Assembly (NCBI GenBank): GCA_947455425.1
Contig: CANGOT010000002.1
Span: 1-35,267 of the forward strand
Length of the DNA: 35,267 bases
Source of the DNA: Chitinophagaceae bacterium
Lineage (GTDB): Bacteria; Bacteroidota; Bacteroidia; Chitinophagales; Chitinophagaceae
Direction: 5' to 3'
Shown: positions 1 to 8,787 of the stretch, one piece after another
How the letters are laid out: each line of letters opens with the position of its first letter
Numbering within the stretch: the stretch's first letter is position 1
Translations under genes and position numbers: made by a program
The notes under the pieces: generated by a model
What the model was told of the DNA's origin: nothing
Seen by the model: the letters and a program-made list of their open reading frames with translations, nothing else
Databases searched by the model: none

Positions 1-463
1 CAAGAAAAAGATACAAGGATATCATAATCGACAGACTTAATTATTATAAACAAAACAAGGGATTACAAATTGGTGGTTATGTAATTATGACAAATCATAT
101 TCATTTTATATGGACTACAAAAAACAATAATCTTAGCGATGTGGTTAGAGATTTTAAAACTTTTACCAGCAAAGCAATTTTAAAAGCATACAAGAAGAAC
201 CTGAAAGCAGAAAAGATTGGTTGTTGTATATGTATAAGTTTTATGCCAATAGAACCAACGAAAATGCAGTGTTTAAACTATGGACAAGTAACAACCATCC
301 TGAAGCCATTTACTCAAAGAAATTTTTGATAAGCAAATTAAACTACATACACCAAAACCCTGTAAGGGCTGGCATTGTAGCAGAATCTGAACATTATAAT
401 AATAGTAGTGCAACTAATTACACCAATAACAAAGGCATTATTGAAATAGATTTGTTGTATTAA
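1..463 (+). pseudogene. REP-associated tyrosine transposase (Y1/IS200-like family), 5'-truncated and frameshifted
   Basis: The frame is open from the left edge and carries the family's hallmark stretch: KDIIIDRL, then GYVIMTNHIHFIW with the HUH-type HIH metal-binding motif (around 87-120). The reading breaks near 188-190, where GCATACAA stands where GCAATACAA would keep frame. The +2 frame then continues the family sequence (IQEEPESRKDWLLYMYKF, later KLNYIHQNPVRAGIVAE) to a TAA at 461-463. One lost base therefore explains two separate ORFs at 87-329 and 221-463. RAYTs are single-copy domesticated transposases that process REP hairpins. The N-terminus lies outside the window. The gene is most likely inactive, although a sequencing error in a draft assembly would look the same. 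Confidence 0.85.
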
Positions 464-493
464 TATTGTTTATTGCTAAAAGCAACATAATAA

Positions 494-518
494 AGCTTCT
501 AGGCTACAAGCCTCGAAG
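494..518. repeat. REP-like imperfect hairpin next to the RAYT remnant
   Basis: An imperfect inverted repeat: CTTC and AGGCT on the left, a 3-nt ACA loop, then AGCCT and GAAG on the right, with one mismatched pair between the two stem blocks. It starts about 30 bp after the transposase stop codon. RAYT genes are typically flanked by such short palindromes, which are their substrates, so the position supports a REP assignment. It has no T-run, so a terminator is less likely. Confidence 0.5.
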
Positions 519-649
519 AGCTGAGAGCTGAGAATAGTTTTCAACAACTACAACATCTTAATAGCATAAAAATTACTTACACCTATTATACACAACAAAT
601 CATAATGAAGTATCAAATCAGTTTAAAAAACAGATACTTAGACGCGACT

Positions 650-754
650 CTTCCCCACTAGTTGGTGAAACTTCCCCAGCTGTCTGTAATACTTCCCAAC
701 CAGTTGATGAAGCTTCCCCAGCAATTTGTGATGCACCCCCAATGGGTTGTAATT
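650..754. repeat. Five-unit 21-bp tandem repeat array
   Basis: Five contiguous units of exactly 21 bp start at 650, 671, 692, 713 and 734. Each begins with CTTCCCCA or a close variant (CTTCCCAA, CACCCCCA) and ends in a more variable GTTGRTGAA-like half. In frame 1 the units read as seven-residue repeats resembling TSPAVxx; on the minus strand they read GKxHQLV-like heptads. No start codon precedes either frame, so coding is unproven. Confidence 0.85.
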
Positions 755-1091
755 GTTATAGCCCAGCTGTAATTAGTTTTTTGATAAAGCAAATAAGCAT
801 TGCTAGTTTGGTTAAAATATATGTTTAAGTATTGGATGATTATCTAAACATATTGCTATGCTAAAAAAAGAGGATTTGTTAAAAAACCACCTGTGGCAAT
901 TTAAACTCGCCAGTTTTTCATTGCAATTGTTGTGGGTGTAGCTGTACCCAATACAACAAATACTTATCTACTTAGAGTTAAATCAACCAATCTATTTAGC
1001 TGGTATAAAGCACCTAACTACAATAAATATTTTTTATAATTGCAATATTTTTTATATTCGTAGCTAATACATTCGTTTAATCTAATTATCT

Positions 1092-2270
1092 ATGCAAAAA
1101 TTTACTACTAAAAACCCTCAGTCACACCATTCTTTAAAGCTTAGTTTTCTTTCATCTAAGCTGAAACGCGTTTATTTTATATTTTCGTTATTACTATTTT
1201 CCTTTTTTATCATGGGTAATTCTGGTGGTCCTGCTGCTGCTGGAAATGGTGGTAGAACTGGTGCACCTGGTGATGCAGGTAACTGTAGTAATTGCCATAG
1301 TGGCGGTTCTTTTGGTACAGTTTCAACTACAACAAGTGTTTTTAAATCTGGCACAACAACAAGTGTAACAAGTTATAATGCCGATTCTACTTATGATATA
1401 AAAGTTACTGTTAATCATACTAGTGGAAATCCAGGTGGGCATGGCTTTCAAATGACCGCTCTAAAAACAACAAACACTGCTGCAGGCAGCTTTAAAAATC
1501 CGGGTGCCAATGTTCAAATAAGTTCTACTAGTGGAAGACAATATCCTGAACATACCTCTATCAATACATCAAATATTTTTACAATCCAATGGAAAGCACC
1601 TGCTGTAGGAACGGGTAAGGTTACATTTTATTCTTATGGAAATTGTGTTGATGGCACAGGTGGTACAGGAGGCGATAAAGCTGGGGGTGGAACCTTAGCA
1701 TTAACAGAAGCTATTGTTGCACCGGTTAAAATTTCAAGTTTTACTGTGCAAGCTAACAACAATAACAACTTATTAAATTGGGTAAGCAGCAATGAACAAA
1801 ACAATTGCTGTTACAATGTACAATATAGTAGTAACGGTAAAGATTTTACTACCATTGCCACAGTTAATTCCAAAGCTACCAATGGCAATAGTAGTAGTAA
1901 CATTTCTTATTCGTTTACACATGAAAATATAATTTTACAACATAGTTATTATAGATTGCAACAAATAGATAAAGATGGAAAATTATCTTATGTTTCAGAA
2001 ATAAAAGAAAGTTTATTAAAGAATAAAGAAAATATTGTTTCCATATTTCCTAATCCAGTACTAGATGTTATTAATCTTACAACTAATAATGAAAAAGAAG
2101 TAATAGTTAAAGTTTTTGATATGAATGGTTTTCTTGTAAAACAAGCAGTAAAGTCATCTGGTTCAAACTCCATAAAAATTAATGCTTTGGATATGAGCAA
2201 AGGGTTTTATACAATTAGCCTTTTTCAGGATGGTCGCTTTTTAACAAGTCAAAAAGTAATTAAACTTTAA
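1092..2270 (+). CDS. Secreted CxxCH (choice-of-anchor V-like) protein with type IX secretion sorting domain
   Basis: A 392-aa exported protein. A basic N-terminus and a hydrophobic segment at about residues 27-42 form a signal sequence. Next comes a Gly/Ala-rich stretch with NGGRTGAPGDAGNCSNCHSG, in which C65, C68 and H69 make a CxxCH motif of the c-type haem or redox kind. The arrangement resembles the choice-of-anchor V domain of Bacteroidota and Leptospira proteins. The central part is a beta-rich adhesin-like region. The last about 75 residues (SIFPNPVLDVINL, VKVFDMNG, ALDMSKGFYTI, SQKVIKL) are a typical type A Por/T9SS sorting domain, so the product is probably moved across the outer membrane and anchored at the surface. 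The molecular function is unknown. Whether the CxxCH binds haem cannot be told from sequence. Confidence 0.85.
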   Translation: MQKFTTKNPQSHHSLKLSFLSSKLKRVYFIFSLLLFSFFIMGNSGGPAAAGNGGRTGAPGDAGNCSNCHSGGSFGTVSTTTSVFKSGTTTSVTSYNADSTYDIKVTVNHTSGNPGGHGFQMTALKTTNTAAGSFKNPGANVQISSTSGRQYPEHTSINTSNIFTIQWKAPAVGTGKVTFYSYGNCVDGTGGTGGDKAGGGTLALTEAIVAPVKISSFTVQANNNNNLLNWVSSNEQNNCCYNVQYSSNGKDFTTIATVNSKATNGNSSSNISYSFTHENIILQHSYYRLQQIDKDGKLSYVSEIKESLLKNKENIVSIFPNPVLDVINLTTNNEKEVIVKVFDMNGFLVKQAVKSSGSNSIKINALDMSKGFYTISLFQDGRFLTSQKVIKL

Positions 2271-2397
2271 AACAAGTAGAAAGCTTCATTAAGTCTTGCT
2301 GCAAATTTTTAATCAATTTAGGACTTTTAGTTATTGGGGATCGTTATTAGATTATTCATACAAATGTCAATTTCTATGCTTTAACCATTCAACAATT

Positions 2398-2832
2398 ATG
2401 GAAATTAAAAAGGGCAGCTTAGATTTTGTAGAAAAAGTTTTAACTGCTTGTTACAATAGCAATAAAGATGACTTATTTGTAATGAGTTTAATGCATCAAT
2501 ACGAAGAAAGAGGCTTTTTAACTAAGGGGCAATTGCAAGGATTATTTTATAAAGCTGAAAAAGTAGCCGATTTACCAACAGGCTTATTGGCAACCCTTGA
2601 AGCAACCATCATTAAACTACCCACACGAGAAAAAAAGAATACCCCCATTGTAATTACTGAAGTAAAAAAAGATGAAGAAACTGAAAAAAGAATTAACCAG
2701 ATTTTAGGAAAATATCCGCAACATAAAGCAGTAATTGGCTTTCAAAATAATTTTAATAAATATGATAAGCTAAGTTCTTCCGAGAAATTGGAATTAGATA
2801 GAATATATAAAATGCTTATTAAAAAATCCTAA
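2398..2832 (+). CDS. Conserved hypothetical protein, 144 aa
   Basis: A Lys/Glu-rich soluble protein without signal peptide or membrane segment. The ATG at 2398 (MEIKKGSLDFVEKVL) is preferred over the upstream ATG at 2296 because the 34 extra residues (FNQFRTFSYWGSLLDYSYKC) look like translated non-coding sequence. Two predicted helical parts flank a charged linker around residues 75-95. The C-terminus (GKYPQHKAVIGFQNNFNKYDKLSSSEKLELDRIYKML) looks helical. No domain is recognised. It stands alone, and its transcript ends at the palindromic terminator starting 24 bp downstream. Confidence 0.7.
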   Translation: MEIKKGSLDFVEKVLTACYNSNKDDLFVMSLMHQYEERGFLTKGQLQGLFYKAEKVADLPTGLLATLEATIIKLPTREKKNTPIVITEVKKDEETEKRINQILGKYPQHKAVIGFQNNFNKYDKLSSSEKLELDRIYKMLIKKS

Positions 2833-2855
2833 TACTATCGTTAAAGTAAATATTA

Positions 2856-2899
2856 TATAACAAAAAACGCTTCAATTAATTGAAGCGTTTTTTGTTATA
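2856..2899. terminator. Bidirectional rho-independent terminator (44-bp perfect palindrome)
   Basis: Each arm is 22 nt, running TATAACAAAAAACGCTTC then AATT, followed by the exact reverse complement. The GC-rich part ACGCTTCAATT/AATTGAAGCGT is flanked by an A-run on the left and a T-run on the right, so both strands give a stem followed by U residues. It lies midway between the stops of the converging genes at 2832 and 2923 and can terminate both. Confidence 0.9.
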
Positions 2900-2922
2900 G
2901 TAAAATCTATATATAAGTTCTT

Positions 2923-3786
2923 TTATCTAAGCAATACAAACTTATAATTTGCCAAGCCTGTTTGAGGTTGACCAGTCGTTGGGTCAAGTAGGTCTACTAC
3001 CAAGGTAAATGTTTGATCGCAAGATGAAAATGTGCTAGGCTTACTAGATGATGTTCTGATATCTGTTGTTGCATCAGCACTTTGTGTTGGTATGGTAATT
3101 TTAAAATTAGAAGGGTCTGTCCAATCCATTGTAAAGGTAATATCGTTCCAACCAGCATCATATAAATTACCAAATGTTCCAGTTGCAGTTGTTGCACTTG
3201 TTTGAACTAAGTTAGTAACAGTTGCTGGTGCTGAATATGGATTTGCTGGTGCTCCCCAGGTTTGTGTGTACACTGTACCACTCAATTTGAATTCAGCAGT
3301 ATTAGGATAATCCCCAGCTAAATCAGCTAAAACAACAGGGCAATATTTTTGCAATATAACCCAAACAGAGTCTCTGCCATAAACACCTGCTATTCCAGCA
3401 CCACCAAGTTTTACTTTAACTGAATCTTTTTTACCACCAGCATATTGTGAATATACCCCGGTAATTCTTAAAGAATCATACAATTTACCCCCCTTAATAG
3501 TAACACTTGAAGGTCCATTGAAATCGGTTCCTATAAGTGCACCTGTAGGTGAAGAGTATGTTACAGGTATAGAAACATCATTTGCAAAAATACTAGTTAC
3601 TGCTACAGGAACAGCTAATGCAACTGGCGTGCTTTGAACAGGATAAGCAATGGTATAATTGCTCAAAACAAATTCTCCTGCAGCTACTGTAAGAGCTGGT
3701 CTGTCTACAACCAAATTATTTTTTTTACACCCAATACTTCCAATAAGCATTAGTGCTACAATACTAAAATTTATATATTTTTTCAT
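2923..3786 (-). CDS. Surface lipoprotein of the SusCD locus (SusE-position protein)
   Basis: A 287-aa lipoprotein using the start at MKKYINFS; an ATG three codons upstream is also possible. The signal peptide ends in a lipobox with Cys20 (LIGSIGC), followed by Lys-Lys. The mature part is Thr/Val/Gly-rich and probably beta-sandwich. A first half (VAVTSIFANDVSIPVTYSSP) resembles Calx-beta or DUF1735-like folds and a second half begins near VLADLAGDYPNTAEF. It is the third gene of a susC-susD-lipoprotein operon, 21 bp after the susD stop. Proteins in this position usually sit on the cell surface and help bind the polymer taken up by SusCD. The ligand is unknown and the family assignment is by position more than by sequence. 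Confidence 0.7.
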   Translation of the reverse strand: MKKYINFSIVALMLIGSIGCKKNNLVVDRPALTVAAGEFVLSNYTIAYPVQSTPVALAVPVAVTSIFANDVSIPVTYSSPTGALIGTDFNGPSSVTIKGGKLYDSLRITGVYSQYAGGKKDSVKVKLGGAGIAGVYGRDSVWVILQKYCPVVLADLAGDYPNTAEFKLSGTVYTQTWGAPANPYSAPATVTNLVQTSATTATGTFGNLYDAGWNDITFTMDWTDPSNFKITIPTQSADATTDIRTSSSKPSTFSSCDQTFTLVVDLLDPTTGQPQTGLANYKFVLLR

Positions 3787-3807
3787 ATTTATCATATTAT
3801 TTTAAAT

Positions 3808-5301
3808 TTATGGGTTTTGATCACCAGCTGTGAAAGTAGAATTAACGTCAATCTCTTTTTGCGGGATTTTCATTATCATTTGAGCATCTCCAGGAGCTAA
3901 TACATAAATTTTAGGATCAAAATTTGGCGAACCGTGGTTTCCTGCACCAGTTGGTCTGTTTAAACCAGTCTTTAATCTCTTAATATCAAATAATGAGAAT
4001 CCCTCACCCCATAATTCGATTCTTCTTTGCAACAAAATTTCATTTAATAAAGCCGGGCTTGCAGTAGGAGCTGAATATCCAGCATATCTTGTTTTAATTA
4101 ATGTTTCCAAAGTAGTTTTTGCAGCAGCATCATTTCCTTGTCTAGCCAATGCTTCAGCTTCGATTAAATACATTTCTGCAGCTCTCATAAATAAATAGTC
4201 ACCAGCCCAAGCACTCGGACTTGCTAAGTGAAATTTAGTTTGGCAATAGTCTGGAAATTTAGCACTATTAGGAGAACCGGTAGGTTTAGTAAATACTTTG
4301 TATCTAATGTCAGAACTATTGATTTTAGAATATAATTCTTTAGTGATTTTCTTTTGACCACCTAATTGAGCATAATCAAATGCAGCAGCATCCATATGAG
4401 AAAAGAATGAAGCATATATAGTAGCCTGATCAGTAATAACTTCTGCACCCCACATCCATTCTGGATTAGAGATTGAATTAAACCCTTTTGTATATTCTGT
4501 AGAAGCCATTGGAGTATAACCAGTTCTTGCTTTATTAGCATAGCTTGCTGCATCAGCCCAATTTTCCATTGTTAAAGCAACTCTAGCTCTAATAGCTTGG
4601 CATACGTGAATATCAATATGTGATTTATGATCTTGTGTTTTACCCACTAATAACGGTTCCGCAGCGTTTAAATCTTTTATGATTTGATCATAAACTTGTT
4701 GAACTGTTCCTCTAGGTAAATCACCATATGGTGGTGTTAACACCAATGGAACCCCTGGCTTAGTTTCGTTGCCTTTGTAGGTTTGTTGAAAATAATTAAT
4801 CAAATTATAATAACAAAATGCTCTCATTGCTAACGCTTGACCCTTAATATTTTCTTTATCAGTTGCTGGACCTGTAGCTCCATCTATATAATAAATTAAA
4901 TTGTTAGCATTTTTTATTAGCGTATAATAATAAGTCCAAATGCAGAATGGTCTTCTGTTATCAGTCAATTGTGCACGTTCAGTATATTGATAGTCCCTAT
5001 TAAACCATCCATAACCTTGAAGGTTAACAACCATATCATTACCCATAAGGTCATTAACAACATCATAGGCTTTTTGTCCAAAATCGGAGTGAAGTGTTCC
5101 ACTTGCATACCCAACAGCTGGTGCATGAGAATATGTAATTCTATACATACCATCTAGTGCAGTATATGAAGTGGTTGTTGTTTTAAAAACCAAAGTATTA
5201 TCAACATCGGTCGAAGATGATGTTTCTAAATAATCTTTTTTACAGCTAGATGCAAAAAGCAACACTAAGCAAATTGCTGACAGTTTAGTTATTTTATTCA
5301 T
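3808..5301 (-). CDS. susD-like: SusD/RagB family nutrient-binding outer-membrane lipoprotein
   Basis: A 497-aa protein with a lipoprotein signal peptide (MNKITKLSAICLVLLFASSC, lipid-modified Cys20, then KKDYLE). It shows SusD family features: an N-terminal helical TPR-like scaffold (NANNLIYYIDG, IKGQALAMRAFCYYNLINYF), the LRGTVQQVYDQIIKDL-like segment (here PRGTVQQVYDQI), and the C-terminal LNEILLQRRIELWGEGFSLFDIKRLKTGL block. SusD proteins cap the SusC channel and capture the ligand. The start at 5301 is chosen because the signal peptide follows directly; an upstream ATG at 5334 would overlap susC and add 11 atypical residues. It lies 19 bp after susC. Confidence 0.92.
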   Translation of the reverse strand: MNKITKLSAICLVLLFASSCKKDYLETSSSTDVDNTLVFKTTTTSYTALDGMYRITYSHAPAVGYASGTLHSDFGQKAYDVVNDLMGNDMVVNLQGYGWFNRDYQYTERAQLTDNRRPFCIWTYYYTLIKNANNLIYYIDGATGPATDKENIKGQALAMRAFCYYNLINYFQQTYKGNETKPGVPLVLTPPYGDLPRGTVQQVYDQIIKDLNAAEPLLVGKTQDHKSHIDIHVCQAIRARVALTMENWADAASYANKARTGYTPMASTEYTKGFNSISNPEWMWGAEVITDQATIYASFFSHMDAAAFDYAQLGGQKKITKELYSKINSSDIRYKVFTKPTGSPNSAKFPDYCQTKFHLASPSAWAGDYLFMRAAEMYLIEAEALARQGNDAAAKTTLETLIKTRYAGYSAPTASPALLNEILLQRRIELWGEGFSLFDIKRLKTGLNRPTGAGNHGSPNFDPKIYVLAPGDAQMIMKIPQKEIDVNSTFTAGDQNP

Positions 5302-5320
5302 TTTATTTGTTTTTAAAAAT

Positions 5321-8300
5321 TTATAGATTAACATTTAATCCAAAAGTCAATGTTCTAATTGGAGGATATGTAGCATCAGATGTTCCTGTAAAATTACGTT
5401 GAGGATCGATTCCTTTTTTAGCAGTAAATAATGCAACGTTATCGATATTTCCAAATACAGACAAGCCAACTAAATGCAACTTGTTTGCTGTAGCTTTTGG
5501 TAAATTATATGTCAGTGAAATATTCTTAATATTGATATATGATCTATCAAATAAGTATCTAGAAGACGTACCCAATTGATCTGCAATACCATTTTGAACT
5601 CTTGGAACATTTGTTACATCACCTGGTTTTTTCCAAGCATTTAAAATATCTGTATGCCAAGCAGTTCCGTAAGAACCAGAATGCATTAATCCTTCATAGT
5701 TACCATCATAGAATTTACCACCATAAGAATATGTAGTTAAAATTGATAATTCATAGTTTCTAAATCTGAATGTATTAGTAATACCACCAGACCAATCAGC
5801 TAATGGTTTTCCAACATAATAACGATTTGCAGCACTCCATGAAGTAGTAACGGTTCTTGCACCAGTAGACTTTCCACCAGCATCTAAAACGTCTTTATAA
5901 TATAACGCATCACCAGTTGCAGCATCAACACCAGCAAATTCACGAATAAAGAAATCATAAACACCTTGTCCTACTTTAAGTTTATTTAAACCATTAATAG
6001 GTATATTAATAGCTTCTTTATTTTTGAAATTACCTGGTAAATAAGTTACTTCGTTTTTATACGCTGTAAAGTTTACATCTACTCTCCAATCAAAATTCTT
6101 TTTCATAATCACGTTACAACCAATTTGAATTTCAACACCCTTATTTTTCATGTTAGCAACGTTTCCTGGTGTTGTAACAAGAGCCGTTGATGGTGTATTT
6201 GGCACATCCAATAACATTCCATCCGATCCTCTTTCAAAATAATCTATCGAACCTTGAACTCTTTTATTAAATAAAACAAAGTCAACTCCGAAATTAGTTC
6301 CAAATTGTTTTTCCCAAGTTAGTTTAGGGTTCGCTCCATAAACATCTGGTACATATCCACTATAACCTGAGTTAGCAAAACCACCCAAATAATTTATTTG
6401 ATATGCATAATAGGTTCCAATATCCTCATTACCAAGACTTCCATAGTCAGCCTTTAATTTCAACTCATTTATCCAGCTAATTTTCTTCATAAATGATTCT
6501 TCTGAAATTCTCCATCCAGCACCAATGGACCAAAAGTCTCCTTGTCTTGCACTAGAAGAGAATCTAGAATTACCATCTCTCCTGTATGAACCACTAAAGA
6601 TATATCTATTATTATAGTCATATTGCAATCGACTAAAATATCCCTCTATTCTGTGATTATTCTGAAATGAATTACTACCCTCTTCTACAGTCGCCTGTCC
6701 CAATTCTATTGTTCCAGGAAAAGTAAAACCTGTTTTTGTTCCTGAAACATAATCGTTTTGGAAAAAATAATTTTCGTGACCAACTAAAGCACTAAAGTTG
6801 TTTTTTCCAAAAGACTGACTCCAGTTTAAAACTTCATTTAATGTATAAGTTAACTGACGTGTGTTTGATTTAGTAGTTCTACCTTTTACATTTGCAGCAT
6901 CTCCATACTGTCCATTTTGAAAGGTGGTTCCATAACCATTGTAATTATTCACCCCTAGAGTGGTTTTAAGGTTAAAATGCTTAGCCAACTTAATGTCTAA
7001 ATAAGCATTTGCATTTAAATTCAAATTAGTCGAATGTCTGTCATCTAGAGCTAAAGTACCAACTAAATTTGAATTAGCTGCGTATGGTCTTGAACCCATT
7101 TGAGAAGGAACACCCCAATCTAACGTTGGTTGGCCACTAACAGGGTCTATAACATAAGCACCAGTAGTAGTGTTGTGTTGGTAGATTGGATAGATCGGCC
7201 CCATCTGTTGAGAATAATAAAAAGGGTTACTAGTGGCAGTACCTCCATTAATAACATTTGTATTTTGTGTAACGCCTCCATCTAAATTAAGACCCGCTTT
7301 CAACCAATTGCTAGCTTCAGCATTCATGCTTAAACGCATATTATATCTCTTGAATCCAGAATTTATCATAGTTCCTTCTTCATTCAAGTAACCAAATGAC
7401 ATTAGGTAATCACTTCTATCCCCAGCACCAGCTATTGAAGTTGTAACATTTTGTCTTTGTGCTGTTCTGAATAAAGCTTTTGACCAAGACTCATTCCAAA
7501 GTAATTTGGCGTTTGAGTTAAGCTTTCCTGTTGTTGGATCTACTAATTGATCCCCAGGAACATTGTAAGCATTGTAAACTAAGTGACTTCCATCAGTTAA
7601 TTGTTGAGAAGCATTTTGTCCAGCTTGAGCCATAGTAATTGGGTTACCACTAGCTTGACCTGTTGCATATAATGAATTTTTCGTAGCTTCCCACATCATT
7701 TCATAATATTGCTTAGAATTCAATCTCTCATACTCAGGAATTCCACGATTTGAAAAGCCTTGAGTTATTTTAGCAGAAATTTGTGGTTTACCTTTTTTTC
7801 CTCTTTTTGTAGTTATCATTACAACTCCATTTGCTCCACGAGAACCAAACAATGCTCCAGATGCAGCGTCTTTTAAAATAGTTACGCTTTCAATATCATC
7901 GGGATTTAACGCAGATATAGAACCTGTGTAAACAACGCCATTTAAAACATATAAAGGACCAGTACCATTTGAAATCGAACCAATACCTCTAACAATAAGA
8001 TCTGAACTTGAACCAGGAGCTCCACCACCATTTGAAGAAGAAACACCCGCAACCAAACCATCAAGTGCCTTGGTAAAGTTAACAGGTTGTTGTTGTGCAA
8101 TTTGCTTAGCAGTAACAGTTCCTTCAGATCCGACAAATCCTGTTTTTTTCACAGTACCATAAGGCACCTGAACAACAACTTCATCTAAATCTTTAGTAGA
8201 AGTTTTTACACTTGCTAATACATTACCAGAAATTGGAATGGTAACTTTTTGGGGTTCCATTGAAGCACCTGTGATAGTTAATGTTTTAGCATTTGTAGGA

Positions 8301-8488
8301 ACAGAAATTGTAAATGTTCCGTCTTCCTTTGTAATAGCACCTTTAGTAGATCCTGATACAATTACTGAAGCACCGGCTACAGCCTTACCATTTTCATCGG
8401 TTACCTTACCTGTTACAGTTCGGTTTTGTGCCCAAACCTGAGCAACCGAGAAAAGAAAAAACATTAAAAGAATTGTGAGTTTTCTCAT
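5321..8488 (-). CDS. susC-like: SusC/RagA family TonB-linked outer-membrane transporter
   Basis: A 1055-aa TonB-dependent receptor. A Sec signal peptide (cleavage expected after VWA, residue 20) is followed by a carboxypeptidase-D-like domain (VTGKVTDENGKAVAGASVIVSGSTKG...TKEDGTFTISV, about 23-100). The plug follows (KQIAQQQPVNFTKALDGLVAGV, LIVRGIGSISNGTGPLYVLNG, then DAASGALFGSRGANGVVMITTKRG, about 125-230), then a long beta-barrel ending in an aromatic-rich RTLTFGLNVNL strand. The length is typical. With the SusD-like lipoprotein it should form an outer-membrane uptake complex powered by TonB-ExbBD. No glycosidase, peptidase or regulator is adjacent, so the substrate (glycan or peptide) cannot be inferred. 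First gene of a three-gene operon read leftwards. Confidence 0.93.
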   Translation of the reverse strand: MRKLTILLMFFLFSVAQVWAQNRTVTGKVTDENGKAVAGASVIVSGSTKGAITKEDGTFTISVPTNAKTLTITGASMEPQKVTIPISGNVLASVKTSTKDLDEVVVQVPYGTVKKTGFVGSEGTVTAKQIAQQQPVNFTKALDGLVAGVSSSNGGGAPGSSSDLIVRGIGSISNGTGPLYVLNGVVYTGSISALNPDDIESVTILKDAASGALFGSRGANGVVMITTKRGKKGKPQISAKITQGFSNRGIPEYERLNSKQYYEMMWEATKNSLYATGQASGNPITMAQAGQNASQQLTDGSHLVYNAYNVPGDQLVDPTTGKLNSNAKLLWNESWSKALFRTAQRQNVTTSIAGAGDRSDYLMSFGYLNEEGTMINSGFKRYNMRLSMNAEASNWLKAGLNLDGGVTQNTNVINGGTATSNPFYYSQQMGPIYPIYQHNTTTGAYVIDPVSGQPTLDWGVPSQMGSRPYAANSNLVGTLALDDRHSTNLNLNANAYLDIKLAKHFNLKTTLGVNNYNGYGTTFQNGQYGDAANVKGRTTKSNTRQLTYTLNEVLNWSQSFGKNNFSALVGHENYFFQNDYVSGTKTGFTFPGTIELGQATVEEGSNSFQNNHRIEGYFSRLQYDYNNRYIFSGSYRRDGNSRFSSSARQGDFWSIGAGWRISEESFMKKISWINELKLKADYGSLGNEDIGTYYAYQINYLGGFANSGYSGYVPDVYGANPKLTWEKQFGTNFGVDFVLFNKRVQGSIDYFERGSDGMLLDVPNTPSTALVTTPGNVANMKNKGVEIQIGCNVIMKKNFDWRVDVNFTAYKNEVTYLPGNFKNKEAINIPINGLNKLKVGQGVYDFFIREFAGVDAATGDALYYKDVLDAGGKSTGARTVTTSWSAANRYYVGKPLADWSGGITNTFRFRNYELSILTTYSYGGKFYDGNYEGLMHSGSYGTAWHTDILNAWKKPGDVTNVPRVQNGIADQLGTSSRYLFDRSYINIKNISLTYNLPKATANKLHLVGLSVFGNIDNVALFTAKKGIDPQRNFTGTSDATYPPIRTLTFGLNVNL

Positions 8489-8787
8489 ATCGCGTTTTTA
8501 AGTTAAAAATTAAGTTTGCAATAATAAGACAAAAAAATTTAACATTTCGTTGCATCGTTTAGAAAAATATTTTTTATTTCTACTAACTTGCTCATTTTTA
8601 AATACTTGCATTTTGTCTTTTAGCAGCAAGCTGCCTGCACCACAACGCTTATTGATTCCATTTAAATAAATTTAACATTTTTATATCACTTAATTCCTTA
8701 TTAAAGTTTGTACTAAAAGTTTCCGAAAGATGTAATCAGGCTAATTTTACAAATGCTTCAAAGAATGAATCAGAAACAACCTTATTT
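8489..8787. other. Divergent intergenic region between susC and pfkB
   Basis: About 300 AT-rich bases that should hold the promoters of both the susCD operon (leftward) and pfkB (rightward). I found no convincing full TTG-N17-23-TAnnTTTG promoter on either strand; the nearest susC candidate (8505-8532, leftward) would leave almost no leader. No hairpin with a T-run and no ORF of interest was seen. Confidence 0.5.

Larger units (their letters stand above)
464..1091. other. Gene-free region of 628 bp with a REP hairpin and a 21-bp repeat array
   Basis: Apart from the hairpin (494-518) and the tandem array (650-754), nothing here looks coding. A frame without ATG stays open from 565 to about 828 across the array, and the minus strand is also open across the array, as expected for a repeat whose period is a multiple of three. 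Near 1040-1075 there are weak matches to the Bacteroidota -7 element (TATATTCG at 1053, TACATTCG at 1068) that could serve the gene at 1092. Confidence 0.6.

Noticed and set aside
87-463. Programmed frameshift in the transposase
   Set aside because: No slippery heptamer or stem-loop is seen at 188-190, and RAYT genes are not known to use frameshifting. A simple 1-base loss explains it.
8505-8532. susC promoter (TTG-N17-TAATTTTT, leftward)
   Set aside because: The -7 box lacks the TTTG end and would leave a leader of about 10 nt, unusual for a susC gene. Not strong enough to list.
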